From positions 6,200,001 through 6,264,000 of the forward strand of contig NZ_CP134500.1 in the NCBI RefSeq assembly GCF_031760065.1: 64,000 nucleotides of DNA, given 5' to 3'. The DNA comes from Streptomyces durocortorensis (GTDB lineage Bacteria > Actinomycetota > Actinomycetes > Streptomycetales > Streptomycetaceae). The notes under the pieces are model-generated. The model was not told the DNA's origin. It ran no database searches and saw nothing but the letters and a program-made list of their open reading frames with translations. Positions 22,786 to 33,182 of this stretch are shown here, piece after piece. Position numbers and translations under genes: made by a program. Numbering within the stretch: position 1 is the stretch's first letter; every line of letters begins with the position of its first letter.

Positions 22786-25032
22786 GTGCGGCCCCTCACC
22801 TCCGAGGACCCCCGCACCATCGGCCCCTACCGGGCCCTGGCCCGGCTCGGCGCGGGCGGCATGGGCGTGGTCCACCTGGCGCGCTCGGCGGGCGGGGCGC
22901 TCGCCGCCGTCAAGGTGATCCGGGCCGAGCACGCCGCCGACCCCGCGTTCCGGGCCCGCTTCCGCCGCGAGGCCGAGGCCGCCGCCCGGGTCTCCGGCCC
23001 CTGGACCGTCCCGGTGCTCGGCGCGGACACGGAGGCCCGCGAACCGTGGCTGGCGACCGCGTACGTCCCGGGCCCCTCGCTGGGCGAGGTGGTCGGCGCC
23101 GGGGGTGCGCTGCCGCCCGACACCGTGGCGGCGCTGGGCCGCCGACTGGCGGAGGCGCTCGCCGCGGTGCACACGGCCGGGCTGATCCACCGCGACGTGA
23201 AACCCGGCAACGTGCTCCTCGCCCTCGACGGCCCCCGCCTCATCGACTTCGGGATCGCCCGCCACGAGGGCGCGACCGCGCTGACCGCCACCGACGCGGT
23301 GATCGGCACCCCCGGCTACCTCGCCCCCGAACAGGCGACGGCCGGACCGCTCGGACCGGCGTGCGACGTGTTCTCGCTCGGCTGCGTCCTCGCGTACGCG
23401 GCGACCGGCCGCCGCCCTTTCGGCGAGGGCGGCGCGGCGGGCGTCCTGTTCCGCACGATCCACGAGGACCCGGACCTGACGGGTGTGCCCCCCGTCCTGC
23501 TCCCCGTGATCACCGCCTGCCTGGCCAAGGACCCGTCGGACCGCCCGCCCGCACGGCGGATCGCGGCGGATCCGGGGGCAGGGGCGTCTCCCGACCTCCG
23601 TGACCCCCGCGAGGCATGGGGGCAGCCAGGGACGAGACCGGACAGTTCGACCCCCTGGGTCATCCCCGCCGGGCTCACCGCGCTGATCGCCGAGCGGTCC
23701 GCCGCCGCCCTCACGCTGCCCGACCCCGAGCCGCTGCCGACCACGCTCACCCCGGCCGGGGACGGCACCGGGGACGTTGGCGAGGACGGCGCGGAGTCCC
23801 GCCGCTCCCGCCGCTCGCGGCTCGCCCGGCGGAGGCTCCTGACCGCCGGGGCGGCCGGAGCCGTCCTCCTCACCGGCGGCTCCACCGCCGCGTGGCTCGC
23901 CGGGCGGCAGCGTCGAGCGGGGAGCGGCGGCCCCTCCGCGGGCTCCGGGGAGCCGCCCACGTACACGATCGGGCTCCACGCCGATCTCAGCGGACCCGGG
24001 CGGGCCACGGGCCTGGCCCACCGGCGCGGCGTCGAACTCGCGGTCGCCGACCACAACTCCCGCAAGGAACAGGCGCTCCGGCTCGCCCTGCGGACCGAGG
24101 ACGACGCCGGGGACCCCCGGCAGGCGCTCCGGACGGCGGACCGGCTGGGCGCGGACCCCGAGGTCATCGCGGTCGTCGGGCCGACCGGTGACGTGCTGCG
24201 GGAGGAGATCGTCGAGCGGTACGCCAAGGCGCGGCTCGCCCCGGTCGTCGTCGCGGCGGGGGCCACCACCGTCGAGACCGGCTCCGGTGCCGACCTCCAC
24301 CTCTGCCTCACCCGCACCCTCGACCGTGCGCTCGCCACCGGCCTCATCGGCTACCTCGTCAACACCCGCCCCGCCAAGCGCATCCTCCTCGTCCAGGACG
24401 CGGCCGATCCCGTGCTCGGCGGCGAGATCGGCGGCACGTTCCGCAACGCCACCCCGACCGGCTCCACCCTCATCGAGCACCCGCTTCCCCGGGGCGCCGC
24501 GGGTTACGGCGGGGCGGCCCGCAAAGCCGTGACCGCCCGGGCGGACGCCGTCGTGCACGCGGGCGGCGACGCGTCCCGGGCCGCCCGGCTGGCCACCGCC
24601 CTGGCGGACGCGGGCTTCACCGGCACCCGGCTCGCCGCCGGACCCGCCCTCGGGCCCGCCTTCCTCACCGGAGCGGGCAGGGCCGCCGAGGGCTGGGTCT
24701 TCGCCGAGGCGTACTCCGACCCCGCGGCCCTCCCCGCGGCCCGGGCGTTCACCGCCGCCCACCGCAAGCGCTTCGGCGCACCCCCTGCCACCTGGGCCGC
24801 CGAGGCGTACGACGCGGTCCATCTGATCGCCCGCGCCGCCGGGGCCACCAGTGCCTCGGGCGAGCTCCGCAGCGGCATGGCCCGCCGACTCGTCCGGACC
24901 GAGCACCGGGGGATCGTGCGGACCCTCGCCTTCCACGCCTCGACCCGCCAGGCGCGGCACGAGAACGGGATCTTCCTCTACCGGATCGAGAACGGCCGCC
25001 CGCGCTTCCTGGGCCCGTACGACGAGCTCTGA
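22786..25032 (+). CDS. Membrane Ser/Thr kinase fused to an extracytoplasmic type I periplasmic-binding domain (copy 2)
   Basis: A 748-residue paralogue of the preceding protein with the same layout: kinase at residues 13-260 (GAGGMGVVHL, Lys43, HRDVKPGN, DFGIARHEGATALTATDAVI), a basic juxtamembrane stretch ESRRSRRSRLARRR, one span at about 351-372, then the type I periplasmic-binding domain (YTIGLHADLSGPGRATGLAH to the end). The GTG at 22786 lies 1 base after the upstream TGA, so translation is coupled. The binding domains diverge more than the kinases, suggesting different ligands; for example copy 1 has DEAALPVLTVSALQ where copy 2 has AKARLAPVVVAAGATT. Catalytic kinase residues are intact in both. 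Confidence 0.88.
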   Translation: MRPLTSEDPRTIGPYRALARLGAGGMGVVHLARSAGGALAAVKVIRAEHAADPAFRARFRREAEAAARVSGPWTVPVLGADTEAREPWLATAYVPGPSLGEVVGAGGALPPDTVAALGRRLAEALAAVHTAGLIHRDVKPGNVLLALDGPRLIDFGIARHEGATALTATDAVIGTPGYLAPEQATAGPLGPACDVFSLGCVLAYAATGRRPFGEGGAAGVLFRTIHEDPDLTGVPPVLLPVITACLAKDPSDRPPARRIAADPGAGASPDLRDPREAWGQPGTRPDSSTPWVIPAGLTALIAERSAAALTLPDPEPLPTTLTPAGDGTGDVGEDGAESRRSRRSRLARRRLLTAGAAGAVLLTGGSTAAWLAGRQRRAGSGGPSAGSGEPPTYTIGLHADLSGPGRATGLAHRRGVELAVADHNSRKEQALRLALRTEDDAGDPRQALRTADRLGADPEVIAVVGPTGDVLREEIVERYAKARLAPVVVAAGATTVETGSGADLHLCLTRTLDRALATGLIGYLVNTRPAKRILLVQDAADPVLGGEIGGTFRNATPTGSTLIEHPLPRGAAGYGGAARKAVTARADAVVHAGGDASRAARLATALADAGFTGTRLAAGPALGPAFLTGAGRAAEGWVFAEAYSDPAALPAARAFTAAHRKRFGAPPATWAAEAYDAVHLIARAAGATSASGELRSGMARRLVRTEHRGIVRTLAFHASTRQARHENGIFLYRIENGRPRFLGPYDEL

Positions 25033-25343
25033 ACCGGCCCGGGACCGGGCAGCCGGCGGCAGCGGTCGGTGAAGCCACGGCCAGGCATGAAGATCTCCTG
25101 CGGGCGCGCTTAAGAAATCCTCGATGGACCCTGGCCCCGTCGTACGGCAGATTGCTCCGTGACGGCCGAGGATGGCGCGTGGAGCCGTGCGACGTATGAC
25201 GTACGACGTGCTCCGTCCCGTCCCGCCGTGCCCCTTCCCAAGGGGTCACCCCGAAAAGACCACCCCGGGCCGCAGGGTTCCTCCGACATGCCCCCAGGCC
25301 CGGGGTGTCCACCACCCGCGCACCACGTCAGGGAGCCGCAGCC
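25033..25343 (+). other. 311-base region upstream of tdh
   Basis: No gene is visible. The region contains the AT-rich segment CTTAAGAAATCCTCGATGG (25109-25127), notable in this GC-rich context, and three 7-bp direct repeats GACGTAT, GACGTAC, GACGTGC at 25191-25211. The tdh promoter and any threonine- or glycine-responsive site should lie here. Confidence 0.5.
25037..25050 (+). terminator. Short hairpin after the kinase operon
   Basis: GCCCGG-GA-CCGGGC follows the second kinase stop codon by 4 bases. The stem is only 6 bp, though flanking CCG and CGG could extend it with mismatches. Confidence 0.35.
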
Positions 25344-26372
25344 GTGAAGGCACTCGTCAAGCAGAAGGCCGAACCGGGACTGTGGCTGATGGACGTGCCG
25401 GAGCCGGAGTACGGCCCCACCGACGTCCTGATCAAGGTCCTGCGCACCGGAATCTGCGGCACCGACCTGCACATCCGGGCCTATGACGGCTGGGCGCAGC
25501 AGGCGGTCACCACCCCGCTCGTCCTCGGCCACGAGTTCGTCGGCGAGGTCGCCGCGACCGGTTCCGACGTCGTCGACATCGCGGTCGGCGACCTGGTCAG
25601 CGGCGAGGGCCACCTCGTGTGCGGCAAGTGCCGCAACTGTCTCGCGGGCCGCCGCCACCTCTGCCGCTCCACGATCGGCCTCGGCGTCGGCCGGGACGGC
25701 GCGTTCGCCGAGTACGTCGTGCTGCCCGCCTCCAACGTGTGGGTGCACCGGGTCGCCGTCGACCTCGATATCGCCGCGATCTTCGACCCGTTCGGCAACG
25801 CGGTGCACACCGCGCTGTCCTTCCCGCTGGTCGGCGAGGACGTCCTGATCACCGGCGCCGGACCGATCGGCATCATGGCCGCCGCCGTCGCCAAGCACGC
25901 CGGTGCCCGCAATGTGGTCATCACCGACGTCAGCGAGGCCCGCCTCGCGCTCGCCCGCAAGGTCGGCGTCAGCCTCGCCCTCAACGTCGCGGACCGGACC
26001 ATCGCGGACGGACAGCGCGAGCTGGGCCTGCGCGAGGGCTTCGACATCGGCCTGGAGATGTCCGGCCGCCCCGAGGCGATGCGCGACATGGTCGCGAACA
26101 TGACGCACGGCGGCCGGATCGCGATGCTCGGACTGCCCGCCGAGGAGTTCGCCGTGGACTGGTCCCGGATCGTCACCTCGATGATCACCGTCAAGGGGAT
26201 CTACGGCCGCGAGATGTACGAGACCTGGTACGCCATGTCCGTCCTGCTGGAGGGCGGCCTCGACCTCGCCCCCGTGATCACCGGCCGGTACGGCTACCGC
26301 GACTTCGAGGCGGCCTTCGACGACGCCGCGAGCGGCCTCGGCGGCAAGGTCATCCTCGACTGGACCGTCTGA
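25344..26372 (+). CDS. tdh: L-threonine 3-dehydrogenase
   Basis: Tdh oxidises L-threonine to 2-amino-3-ketobutyrate with NAD+, a zinc-dependent medium-chain dehydrogenase reaction. The 342-residue protein has catalytic zinc ligands Cys38 (GICGTDLH) and His63/Glu64 (LGHEFVGEV), the structural zinc cysteines 93, 96, 99 and 107 ([15 protein letters not shown]), and the NAD loop [23 protein letters not shown] is absent; GTG 25344 with GGGAG upstream gives the standard N terminus [14 protein letters not shown]. The kbl gene follows 65 bases later; the spacer holds four 9-bp repeats. Confidence 0.97.
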   Translation: MKALVKQKAEPGLWLMDVPEPEYGPTDVLIKVLRTGICGTDLHIRAYDGWAQQAVTTPLVLGHEFVGEVAATGSDVVDIAVGDLVSGEGHLVCGKCRNCLAGRRHLCRSTIGLGVGRDGAFAEYVVLPASNVWVHRVAVDLDIAAIFDPFGNAVHTALSFPLVGEDVLITGAGPIGIMAAAVAKHAGARNVVITDVSEARLALARKVGVSLALNVADRTIADGQRELGLREGFDIGLEMSGRPEAMRDMVANMTHGGRIAMLGLPAEEFAVDWSRIVTSMITVKGIYGREMYETWYAMSVLLEGGLDLAPVITGRYGYRDFEAAFDDAASGLGGKVILDWTV

Positions 26373-26402
26373 CCAGTCTGACCAGTCTGACCCGTCTGAC
26401 CT
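26367..26402 (+). repeat. Four tandem 9-bp repeats starting at the tdh stop codon
   Basis: GTCTGACCA, GTCTGACCA, GTCTGACCC and GTCTGACCT follow each other without interruption from the last codon of tdh into the tdh-kbl spacer. The first copy contains the functional TGA stop. Confidence 0.85.
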
Positions 26403-26437
26403 TCGAACTTCTCCTCGAACCCTTAAAGGAACCCGGC

Positions 26438-27637
<1,200 letters not shown>

Positions 27638-27656
27638 CCGCCCACCGGGTGGGCGG
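27638..27656 (+). terminator. Terminator of the tdh-kbl operon
   Basis: CCGCCCACC and GGTGGGCGG are perfectly complementary around a central G, directly after the kbl TAA stop codon. The stem is very stable; there is no T tract, as is common in streptomycetes. Confidence 0.65.
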
Positions 27657-27683
27657 GCCTCCGCCACCTGGGACAATGGGCAC

Positions 27684-28607
27684 ATGATCGATGCGCGGCG
27701 GCTGCGAATCCTCCGTGCGGTGGCCGACCACCGCACGGTGACCGCGGCCGCCGCCGCGTTGTATCTGACGCCCTCCGCGGTGTCCCAGCAGCTCGCCGCC
27801 CTGGAGCAGGAGACCGGTCACCGTCTCGTCGAACGCGGGGCGCGCGGGGCCCGGCTCACCTCCGCGGGCGAGATCCTCCTCAGCCACGCGAACGTGGTCC
27901 TGGCCCAGCTGGAGCGGGCCGAGGCGGAGCTCGCCGACTACAGCGCGGGCGTCGCCGGTACGGTCACGGTCGCCGCGTTCGCCACCGGTATCGGCCTCGT
28001 CCTCGCCCCCGCCCTCAGGGAGCTCGCCCGCACCGCGCCCGGCATCCGGGTCAGGGTCCAGGACGCGGAGGGCGACGCGAGCGTGCCGATGGTGCTGGAC
28101 CGGCAGGTCGACGTGGCGGTGGCCGTGGAGTACCGGGGCGCCCCCGCCGAGGACGACCGCCGTCTCACCCGCGTCCCCCTGTACTCGGAGCCCTTCGACG
28201 CGGTGCTCCCGGTGGACCACCGCCTCGCGGACCAGGCCCAGGTGGCGGTCGCGGACCTCGCGAAGGACCCGTGGATCGGCCCCTACCCGGGGAACCCCTG
28301 CCACGACGTGGTGGTCCTGGCCTGCGAATTCGCCGGGTTCGCCCCGCGCCTGGAGCACTCGTCGGACGACTTCCGGGCGGTGGTCGCGCTGGCCGGGGCG
28401 GACGCGGGGGTGGCGCTGGTACCGCGCTCGGCCCTAAGCGGGATGGAGCTGACCGGGGTGGTCGTCCGCCCGGTCGAGGGCAGCGCCCCCACCCGCCGGG
28501 TCTTCGCGGCCGTACGGCAGGGGGCCGAGGGCCATCCGCTGATCCGGCCGGTGCTGGCGGCGATGGAGGCGGTGGCGGTACGGGAGGCGGGACTCGCACG
28601 GGCGTGA
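27684..28607 (+). CDS. LysR-family transcriptional regulator
   Basis: A 307-residue LysR regulator. The winged helix (residues 1-65) reads RLRILRAVADHRTVTAAAAA then LYLTPSAVSQQLAALEQETG; the effector domain (about 92-295) starts GTVTVAAFATGIGLVLAPAL and contains ALAGADAGVALVPRSAL. It lies 46 bases after kbl beyond the operon terminator, so it probably has its own promoter. It could sense an intermediate of threonine-glycine metabolism, but nothing in the sequence shows the target. Confidence 0.93.
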   Translation: MIDARRLRILRAVADHRTVTAAAAALYLTPSAVSQQLAALEQETGHRLVERGARGARLTSAGEILLSHANVVLAQLERAEAELADYSAGVAGTVTVAAFATGIGLVLAPALRELARTAPGIRVRVQDAEGDASVPMVLDRQVDVAVAVEYRGAPAEDDRRLTRVPLYSEPFDAVLPVDHRLADQAQVAVADLAKDPWIGPYPGNPCHDVVVLACEFAGFAPRLEHSSDDFRAVVALAGADAGVALVPRSALSGMELTGVVVRPVEGSAPTRRVFAAVRQGAEGHPLIRPVLAAMEAVAVREAGLARA

Positions 28608-28769
28608 GCACCGCCCCTCCCGGCCGGTGAGGCGGACCGAGCGTCCGATCCCGCGGCCCTTGGACCCCCCCGTGATCCGGCCGCCCCGCGCGGCAGCGCC
28701 GCGATGCCCCCCTTCGCCCAGCACGATGACCGAGTACAGCCCGAGCCGATCCCCAGGTGCGCGCTATCG

Positions 28770-28800
28770 GCGGACTGGCCCGCGCTCCGGGTCAGTCCGC
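28770..28800. terminator. Bidirectional hairpin between the LysR and VOC genes
   Basis: GCGGACTGGCCCG pairs with CGGGTCAGTCCGC with one G-T or mismatch position, forming a 12-13 bp stem with a short loop. It overlaps the stop codon of the minus-strand VOC gene (28792-28794). The 160 bases to its left hold no recognisable gene. Confidence 0.6.
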
Positions 28801-29184
28801 GGGCTGCAACAGGTCCCACCGGTTGCCGTAGAGGTCCTCGAAGACCGCGACCGAGCCGTACGTCTCGTGGCGCGGCTCTTCCAGGAAGCGCACCCCGGCC
28901 GCGGTCATCCGGGCGTGGTCGGCCGCGAAGTCCTCGGTGTGCAGGAAGAAGCCGACCCGCCCGCCGGTCTGCGCCCCGACCCGTGCGGCCTGGTCCTCGT
29001 CCTTGGCACGGGCCAGCAGCAGCCCCGTACCGGACGCCGCCCCGCGCGGGCGCACCACCACCCAGCGGGTGCCGTCGCCCCGGTCGGTGTCCTCCACCGG
29101 TTCAAACCCGAGCGCGTCACGGTAGAAGGCGACGGCCTCGTCGTAGTCGCGGACGACGAGGGTGACCAGGGCGATGTGGGACAC
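28792..29184 (-). CDS. VOC-family (glyoxalase/bleomycin-resistance-like) protein
   Basis: A single-domain VOC protein of 130 residues. It starts SHIALVTLVVRDYDEAVAFY, with His2 at the first metal-ligand position, and has RVGFFLHTEDFAADHARMTA with a second His and AVFEDLYGNRWDLLQPA at the end, where Glu and Asp cluster. The substrate is unknown. The GTG at 29184 follows GGAAGG. It is divergent from the P-loop kinase gene, with about 100 bases between the starts. Confidence 0.85.
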   Translation of the reverse strand: MSHIALVTLVVRDYDEAVAFYRDALGFEPVEDTDRGDGTRWVVVRPRGAASGTGLLLARAKDEDQAARVGAQTGGRVGFFLHTEDFAADHARMTAAGVRFLEEPRHETYGSVAVFEDLYGNRWDLLQPAD

Positions 29185-29235
29185 GGGGGGTCCTTCCACA
29201 GGCTTGAGGCAGGCGCAAGGCGTGAGGCCGAAGTA

Positions 29236-29247
29236 GTTATACGTAAC
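29236..29247. promoter_or_regulatory. Palindrome-like GTTA-TACG-TAAC in a divergent promoter region
   Basis: GTTATACGTAAC has complementary GTTA and TAAC ends and lies in an AT-rich patch between the VOC and nucleoside-kinase-like genes. It could be an operator or contain a -10 box (TATAAC on the minus strand). Confidence 0.4.
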
Positions 29248-29286
29248 ACTAACGCTTTCGGTCCCCGCCCCCGCACAATGCCCCGC

Positions 29287-29943
<657 letters not shown>

Positions 29944-30036
29944 GCCGTGTCCGGCCCGAGCCGGTCGCGGTCGCCCCGCCGAACGGGCAGGATGCTGTGT
30001 GCCGAGCCGAGCAGTGTCGCCAGGAGGTCAGTCAGG

Positions 30037-31185
30037 ATGCCCAGCACCAGCCCGTCCGCCCAGCGGTCCGCCCCGCCCGCACCCTTCACCGCCGACGACT
30101 ACCGGGCCCGGATGGCGCGGGCCGCCGAGTCCGCCGCCGGGGCCGGGCTCGCCGGGGTGATCGTCGCGCCGGGGCCCGACCTCGTCCACCTCACCGGCTA
30201 CCGGCCCGTGAGCACCGAACGCCTCACGCTCCTCGTGCTGCGGGCCGGGCAGGACCCGGTCCTCGTGGTCCCGACCCTGGAGGCGCCCGACGCGGCCGCC
30301 GCCACCGGGGCGCCCGCGCTCACCCTGCGGGACTGGACCGACGGCAAGGACCCGTACGCGGTGACCGCCCCGCTGCTGGACGCCGAGGGCCGCTTCGGCG
30401 TCAGCGACAACGCCTGGGCGATGCATCTCCTCGGCCTTCAGCGGGCGTTGCCCGGCACCTCCTACACCGCGCTCACCGAGGCGCTCCCGATGCTCCGCGC
30501 GGTGAAGGACGTTGCCGAGCTGGAGCGTCTCACGGCCGCCGGCGCCGCCGCCGATGCCGCGTACGAGGAGATTCTGAAGGTCAGGTTCTCCGGCCGCCGG
30601 GAGGTCGACGTGGCGACCGATCTCGCCGCCCTGCTCCGGGAGTTCGGGCACTCCCAGGTCGACTTCACCGTCGTCGGCTCCGGCCCCAACGGGGCCAACC
30701 CGCACCACGAGGCGGGCACACGCACCATCGAGCGGGGCGACATGGTCGTCCTCGACTTCGGCGGCCTGAAGCACGGCTACGGCTCCGACACCTCCCGTAC
30801 GGTCCATGTCGGCGAGCCCACCGCCGAGGAGCAGCGGGTCCACGACATCGTCCGCGAGGCCCAGCGGGCGGGCTGCGCCGCCGTCCGGCCCGGAGCCGCC
30901 TGCCAGGAGATCGACCGGGCCGCCCGCGCGGTGATCACCGAGTTCGGCTACGGCGACCGGTTCATCCACCGCACCGGCCACGGCATCGGCGTCACCACCC
31001 ACGAGCCGCCCTACATGATCGAGGGCGAGGAGCAGCCGCTAGTCCCCGGCATGTGCTTCTCCGTGGAGCCGGGCATCTACCTCCCGGGCCGGTTCGGCGT
31101 CCGGATCGAGGACATCGTGGCCGTCACCGAGGACGGCGGACGGCGGTTGAACACCACCGCCCGTGAACTGGCCGTCGTGGAGTAG
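30037..31185 (+). CDS. Aminopeptidase P family (M24) Xaa-Pro peptidase
   Basis: A 382-residue M24 metallopeptidase that removes N-terminal residues before proline. The N-terminal creatinase-like domain (about 15-150) contains GVIVAPGPDLVHLTGYRPVS; the pita-bread domain carries the five metal ligands, two Asp in VVLDFGGLKHGYGSDTSRT, His in HRTGHGIGVTTHEPP, Glu in CFSVEPGIYLPG and Glu in GVRIEDIVAV. ATG 30037 has AGGAGG at 9 bases. No signal peptide is visible, so it acts in the cytoplasm, probably in peptide recycling. Confidence 0.93.
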   Translation: MPSTSPSAQRSAPPAPFTADDYRARMARAAESAAGAGLAGVIVAPGPDLVHLTGYRPVSTERLTLLVLRAGQDPVLVVPTLEAPDAAAATGAPALTLRDWTDGKDPYAVTAPLLDAEGRFGVSDNAWAMHLLGLQRALPGTSYTALTEALPMLRAVKDVAELERLTAAGAAADAAYEEILKVRFSGRREVDVATDLAALLREFGHSQVDFTVVGSGPNGANPHHEAGTRTIERGDMVVLDFGGLKHGYGSDTSRTVHVGEPTAEEQRVHDIVREAQRAGCAAVRPGAACQEIDRAARAVITEFGYGDRFIHRTGHGIGVTTHEPPYMIEGEEQPLVPGMCFSVEPGIYLPGRFGVRIEDIVAVTEDGGRRLNTTARELAVVE

Positions 31186-31249
31186 CGCGCCCCGGCCCGG
31201 GGTCCGGCGTGGCTCAGGCGTCGGCCCCGGCCCCCGGGTCCGGGGCGCG
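31186..31249. terminator. Bidirectional terminator between peptidase and treZ
   Basis: CGCGCCCCGG (31186-31195) and CCGGGGCGCG (31240-31249) are perfectly complementary and span the whole gap between these convergent genes, with further GC-rich pairing possible inside. Confidence 0.65.
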
Positions 31250-31251
31250 GC

Positions 31252-33012
31252 TCAGTCGTCCGCCAGCACCACGCACGACTCGGGCGGCAGATGCAGCACC
31301 CCGTCCGCCCCCGGCGCCTCCACCGGCTCCCAGGCCGCCAGCACCCGCCCCCCGGCCCGCCGGTGGCGGCCCCAGCCCAGCGGGATCGCGGCGGACTCGT
31401 CCGCCAGGTTCACCGCGATCCGCAGATCGCCCCTGCGGTACGCCAGCCAGCGGGCGTCCTCGTCGAACGCGGTCTTCACCGAGGCCAGGTCGGGATCGTG
31501 CAGATCGGGCAACGTCCGCCGCAGCGCGATCAGTTCGCGGTACCAGGCGAGCAGTCGTGCGTGCGGTTCGCGCTCCGGCTCGGCCCAGTCCAGGCAGGAG
31601 CGGTCCCGGGTGGCCGGGTCCTGCGGGTCGGGGATCTCCTCCTCCGCCCAGCCGTGCGCGCCGAACTCCCGCCGCCTGCCGTTGCGTACGGCCTCCGCCA
31701 GCTGCGGGTCCGTGTGGTCGGTGAAGAACTGCCAGGGTGTGCGCGCACCCCACTCCTCACCCATGAACAGCATCGGCGTGAAGGGCCCGGTCAGCACGAG
31801 CGCCGCCGCGCATGCCTGGAGGCCGGAGGAGAGCGAGGCGGCCAGCCGGTCGCCGAGCGCCCGGTTGCCGATCTGGTCATGGGTCTGCGCGTACCCGACG
31901 AAGCGGTGCGCCGGGGAGCGGCTCACGTCGACCGGGCGGCCGTGCGTGCGGCCCCGGAAGCTGGAGTAGGTCCCGTTGTGGAAGAACGCCGAGGTCACCG
32001 TCTTGGCCAGGGCGGCGAGCGGGGCACGGGCGAAGTCCGCGTAGTAGCCCTGGGACTCGCCGGTGAGCGCGGTGTGCAGCGCGTGGTGGAAGTCGTCGTT
32101 CCACTGGGCGTGCAGTCCGAGGCCGCCCGCCGTGCGGGGGGTGGTGGTGCGCGGGTCGCAGAGGTCGGACTCGGCGATGAGGCCGAGCGGCCTGCCCAGC
32201 TCCAGGGCAAGCGCGTCGACGGCCGTGGACAGCTCCTCCAGGAAGGTGAGCGCCCGGGTGTCGGCGAGTGCGTGCACCGCGTCGAGCCGCAGCCCGTCGA
32301 GCCGGTAGTCGCGCAGCCAGGCCAGCGCGCTGCCCAGCAGGAACGCCCGCACCTCGTCCGAGCCCGGCGCGTCCAGATTGACCGCCGCGCCCCACGGGGT
32401 GTGGTGGGTGTCGGTGAAGTACGGGCCGAAGGCGGGCAGATGGTTGCCGGACGGGCCCAGGTGGTTGTGGACGACGTCCAGGACCACGCCGAGCCCCAGC
32501 CCGTGCGCCGTGTCGACAAAGCGCTTGAGGCCCTCCGGCCCGCCGTACGGTTCGTGGACCGCCCACAGCGAGACACCCTCGTACCCCCAGCCGTTGGTGC
32601 CGGGGAACGGGCAGACCGGCATCAGCGACACATGGGTGACGCCCAGCTCCGCCAGATGGCCCAGCCGGGCCGCCGCCGCGTCGAACGTGCCCTCCCGGGT
32701 GTACGTCCCCACATGGAGCTCGTACAGGACCGCGCGGTTCAGCCGACGCCCCGCCCACCCGTTGCGCCAGGCGTACGCCTCCTGGTCGACGACCGCGCTC
32801 GGCCCGTCGGGCCCGTCCGGCTGGCGCCGCGAGCGCGGATCGGGCAGCAGCGGCCCGTCGTCCACCCGGAACCCGTAGCGGTCCCCGTCCGCCGCCTCCG
32901 CCTCGACGCCCCACCACCCCTCCCGCAGCGGATCGCGCTCCATCGGGGAGCGGACGTCCGCCGCCTCCAGCACGACCGCGTCCGCCTCGGGGGCCCACAC
33001 CTCGAACTGCAT
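31252..33012 (-). CDS. treZ: Malto-oligosyltrehalose trehalohydrolase
   Basis: TreZ hydrolyses the glycosidic bond next to the terminal trehalose unit made by TreY and releases trehalose. The 586-residue GH13 protein has an N-terminal beta domain (QFEVWAPEADAVVLEAADVR), the barrel motifs VVLDVVHNHLGPSGNHLP, the nucleophile Asp in YRLDGLRLDAVHALAD, the acid Glu in LGLIAESDL and the YAQTHDQIGNRALG motif typical of TreZ. ATG 33012 with GAGGAG upstream gives the usual start. treY and glgX lie 8-13 kb away on the same strand, so the pathway genes are dispersed rather than in one operon. Confidence 0.95.
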   Translation of the reverse strand: MQFEVWAPEADAVVLEAADVRSPMERDPLREGWWGVEAEAADGDRYGFRVDDGPLLPDPRSRRQPDGPDGPSAVVDQEAYAWRNGWAGRRLNRAVLYELHVGTYTREGTFDAAAARLGHLAELGVTHVSLMPVCPFPGTNGWGYEGVSLWAVHEPYGGPEGLKRFVDTAHGLGLGVVLDVVHNHLGPSGNHLPAFGPYFTDTHHTPWGAAVNLDAPGSDEVRAFLLGSALAWLRDYRLDGLRLDAVHALADTRALTFLEELSTAVDALALELGRPLGLIAESDLCDPRTTTPRTAGGLGLHAQWNDDFHHALHTALTGESQGYYADFARAPLAALAKTVTSAFFHNGTYSSFRGRTHGRPVDVSRSPAHRFVGYAQTHDQIGNRALGDRLAASLSSGLQACAAALVLTGPFTPMLFMGEEWGARTPWQFFTDHTDPQLAEAVRNGRRREFGAHGWAEEEIPDPQDPATRDRSCLDWAEPEREPHARLLAWYRELIALRRTLPDLHDPDLASVKTAFDEDARWLAYRRGDLRIAVNLADESAAIPLGWGRHRRAGGRVLAAWEPVEAPGADGVLHLPPESCVVLADD

Positions 33013-33137
33013 CCACCACTCCTCGTCCCTGGACAGGCCCTGCACGGCTCCGGCCCTCTGGAACGAGCCCGTCACCGGCCGTTAAGGTCTGGTCCTGATC
33101 ATTGCCCGCCGAGGTTCCCGCTCATACAGGTTCTGCT

Positions 33138-33167
33138 CGTACGTACGGGCTCTGCACGTACGTACGG
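33138..33167 (+). repeat. Two 11-bp direct repeats upstream of the beta-glucosidase
   Basis: CGTACGTACGG occurs at 33138-33148 and 33157-33167, a 19-bp period (about two helical turns), ending 15 bases before the start codon. Each copy is largely self-complementary (CGTACGTACG). Likely a regulator-binding region or part of the promoter. Confidence 0.6.
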
Positions 33168-33182
33168 CTGCTGGAGGCCGCT

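Noticed and set aside
19776..22820. Long minus-strand open frame opposite the lipoprotein and first kinase
   Set aside because: Antisense shadow with Gly/Ala/Arg composition; the plus strand has full kinase and binding-domain motifs.
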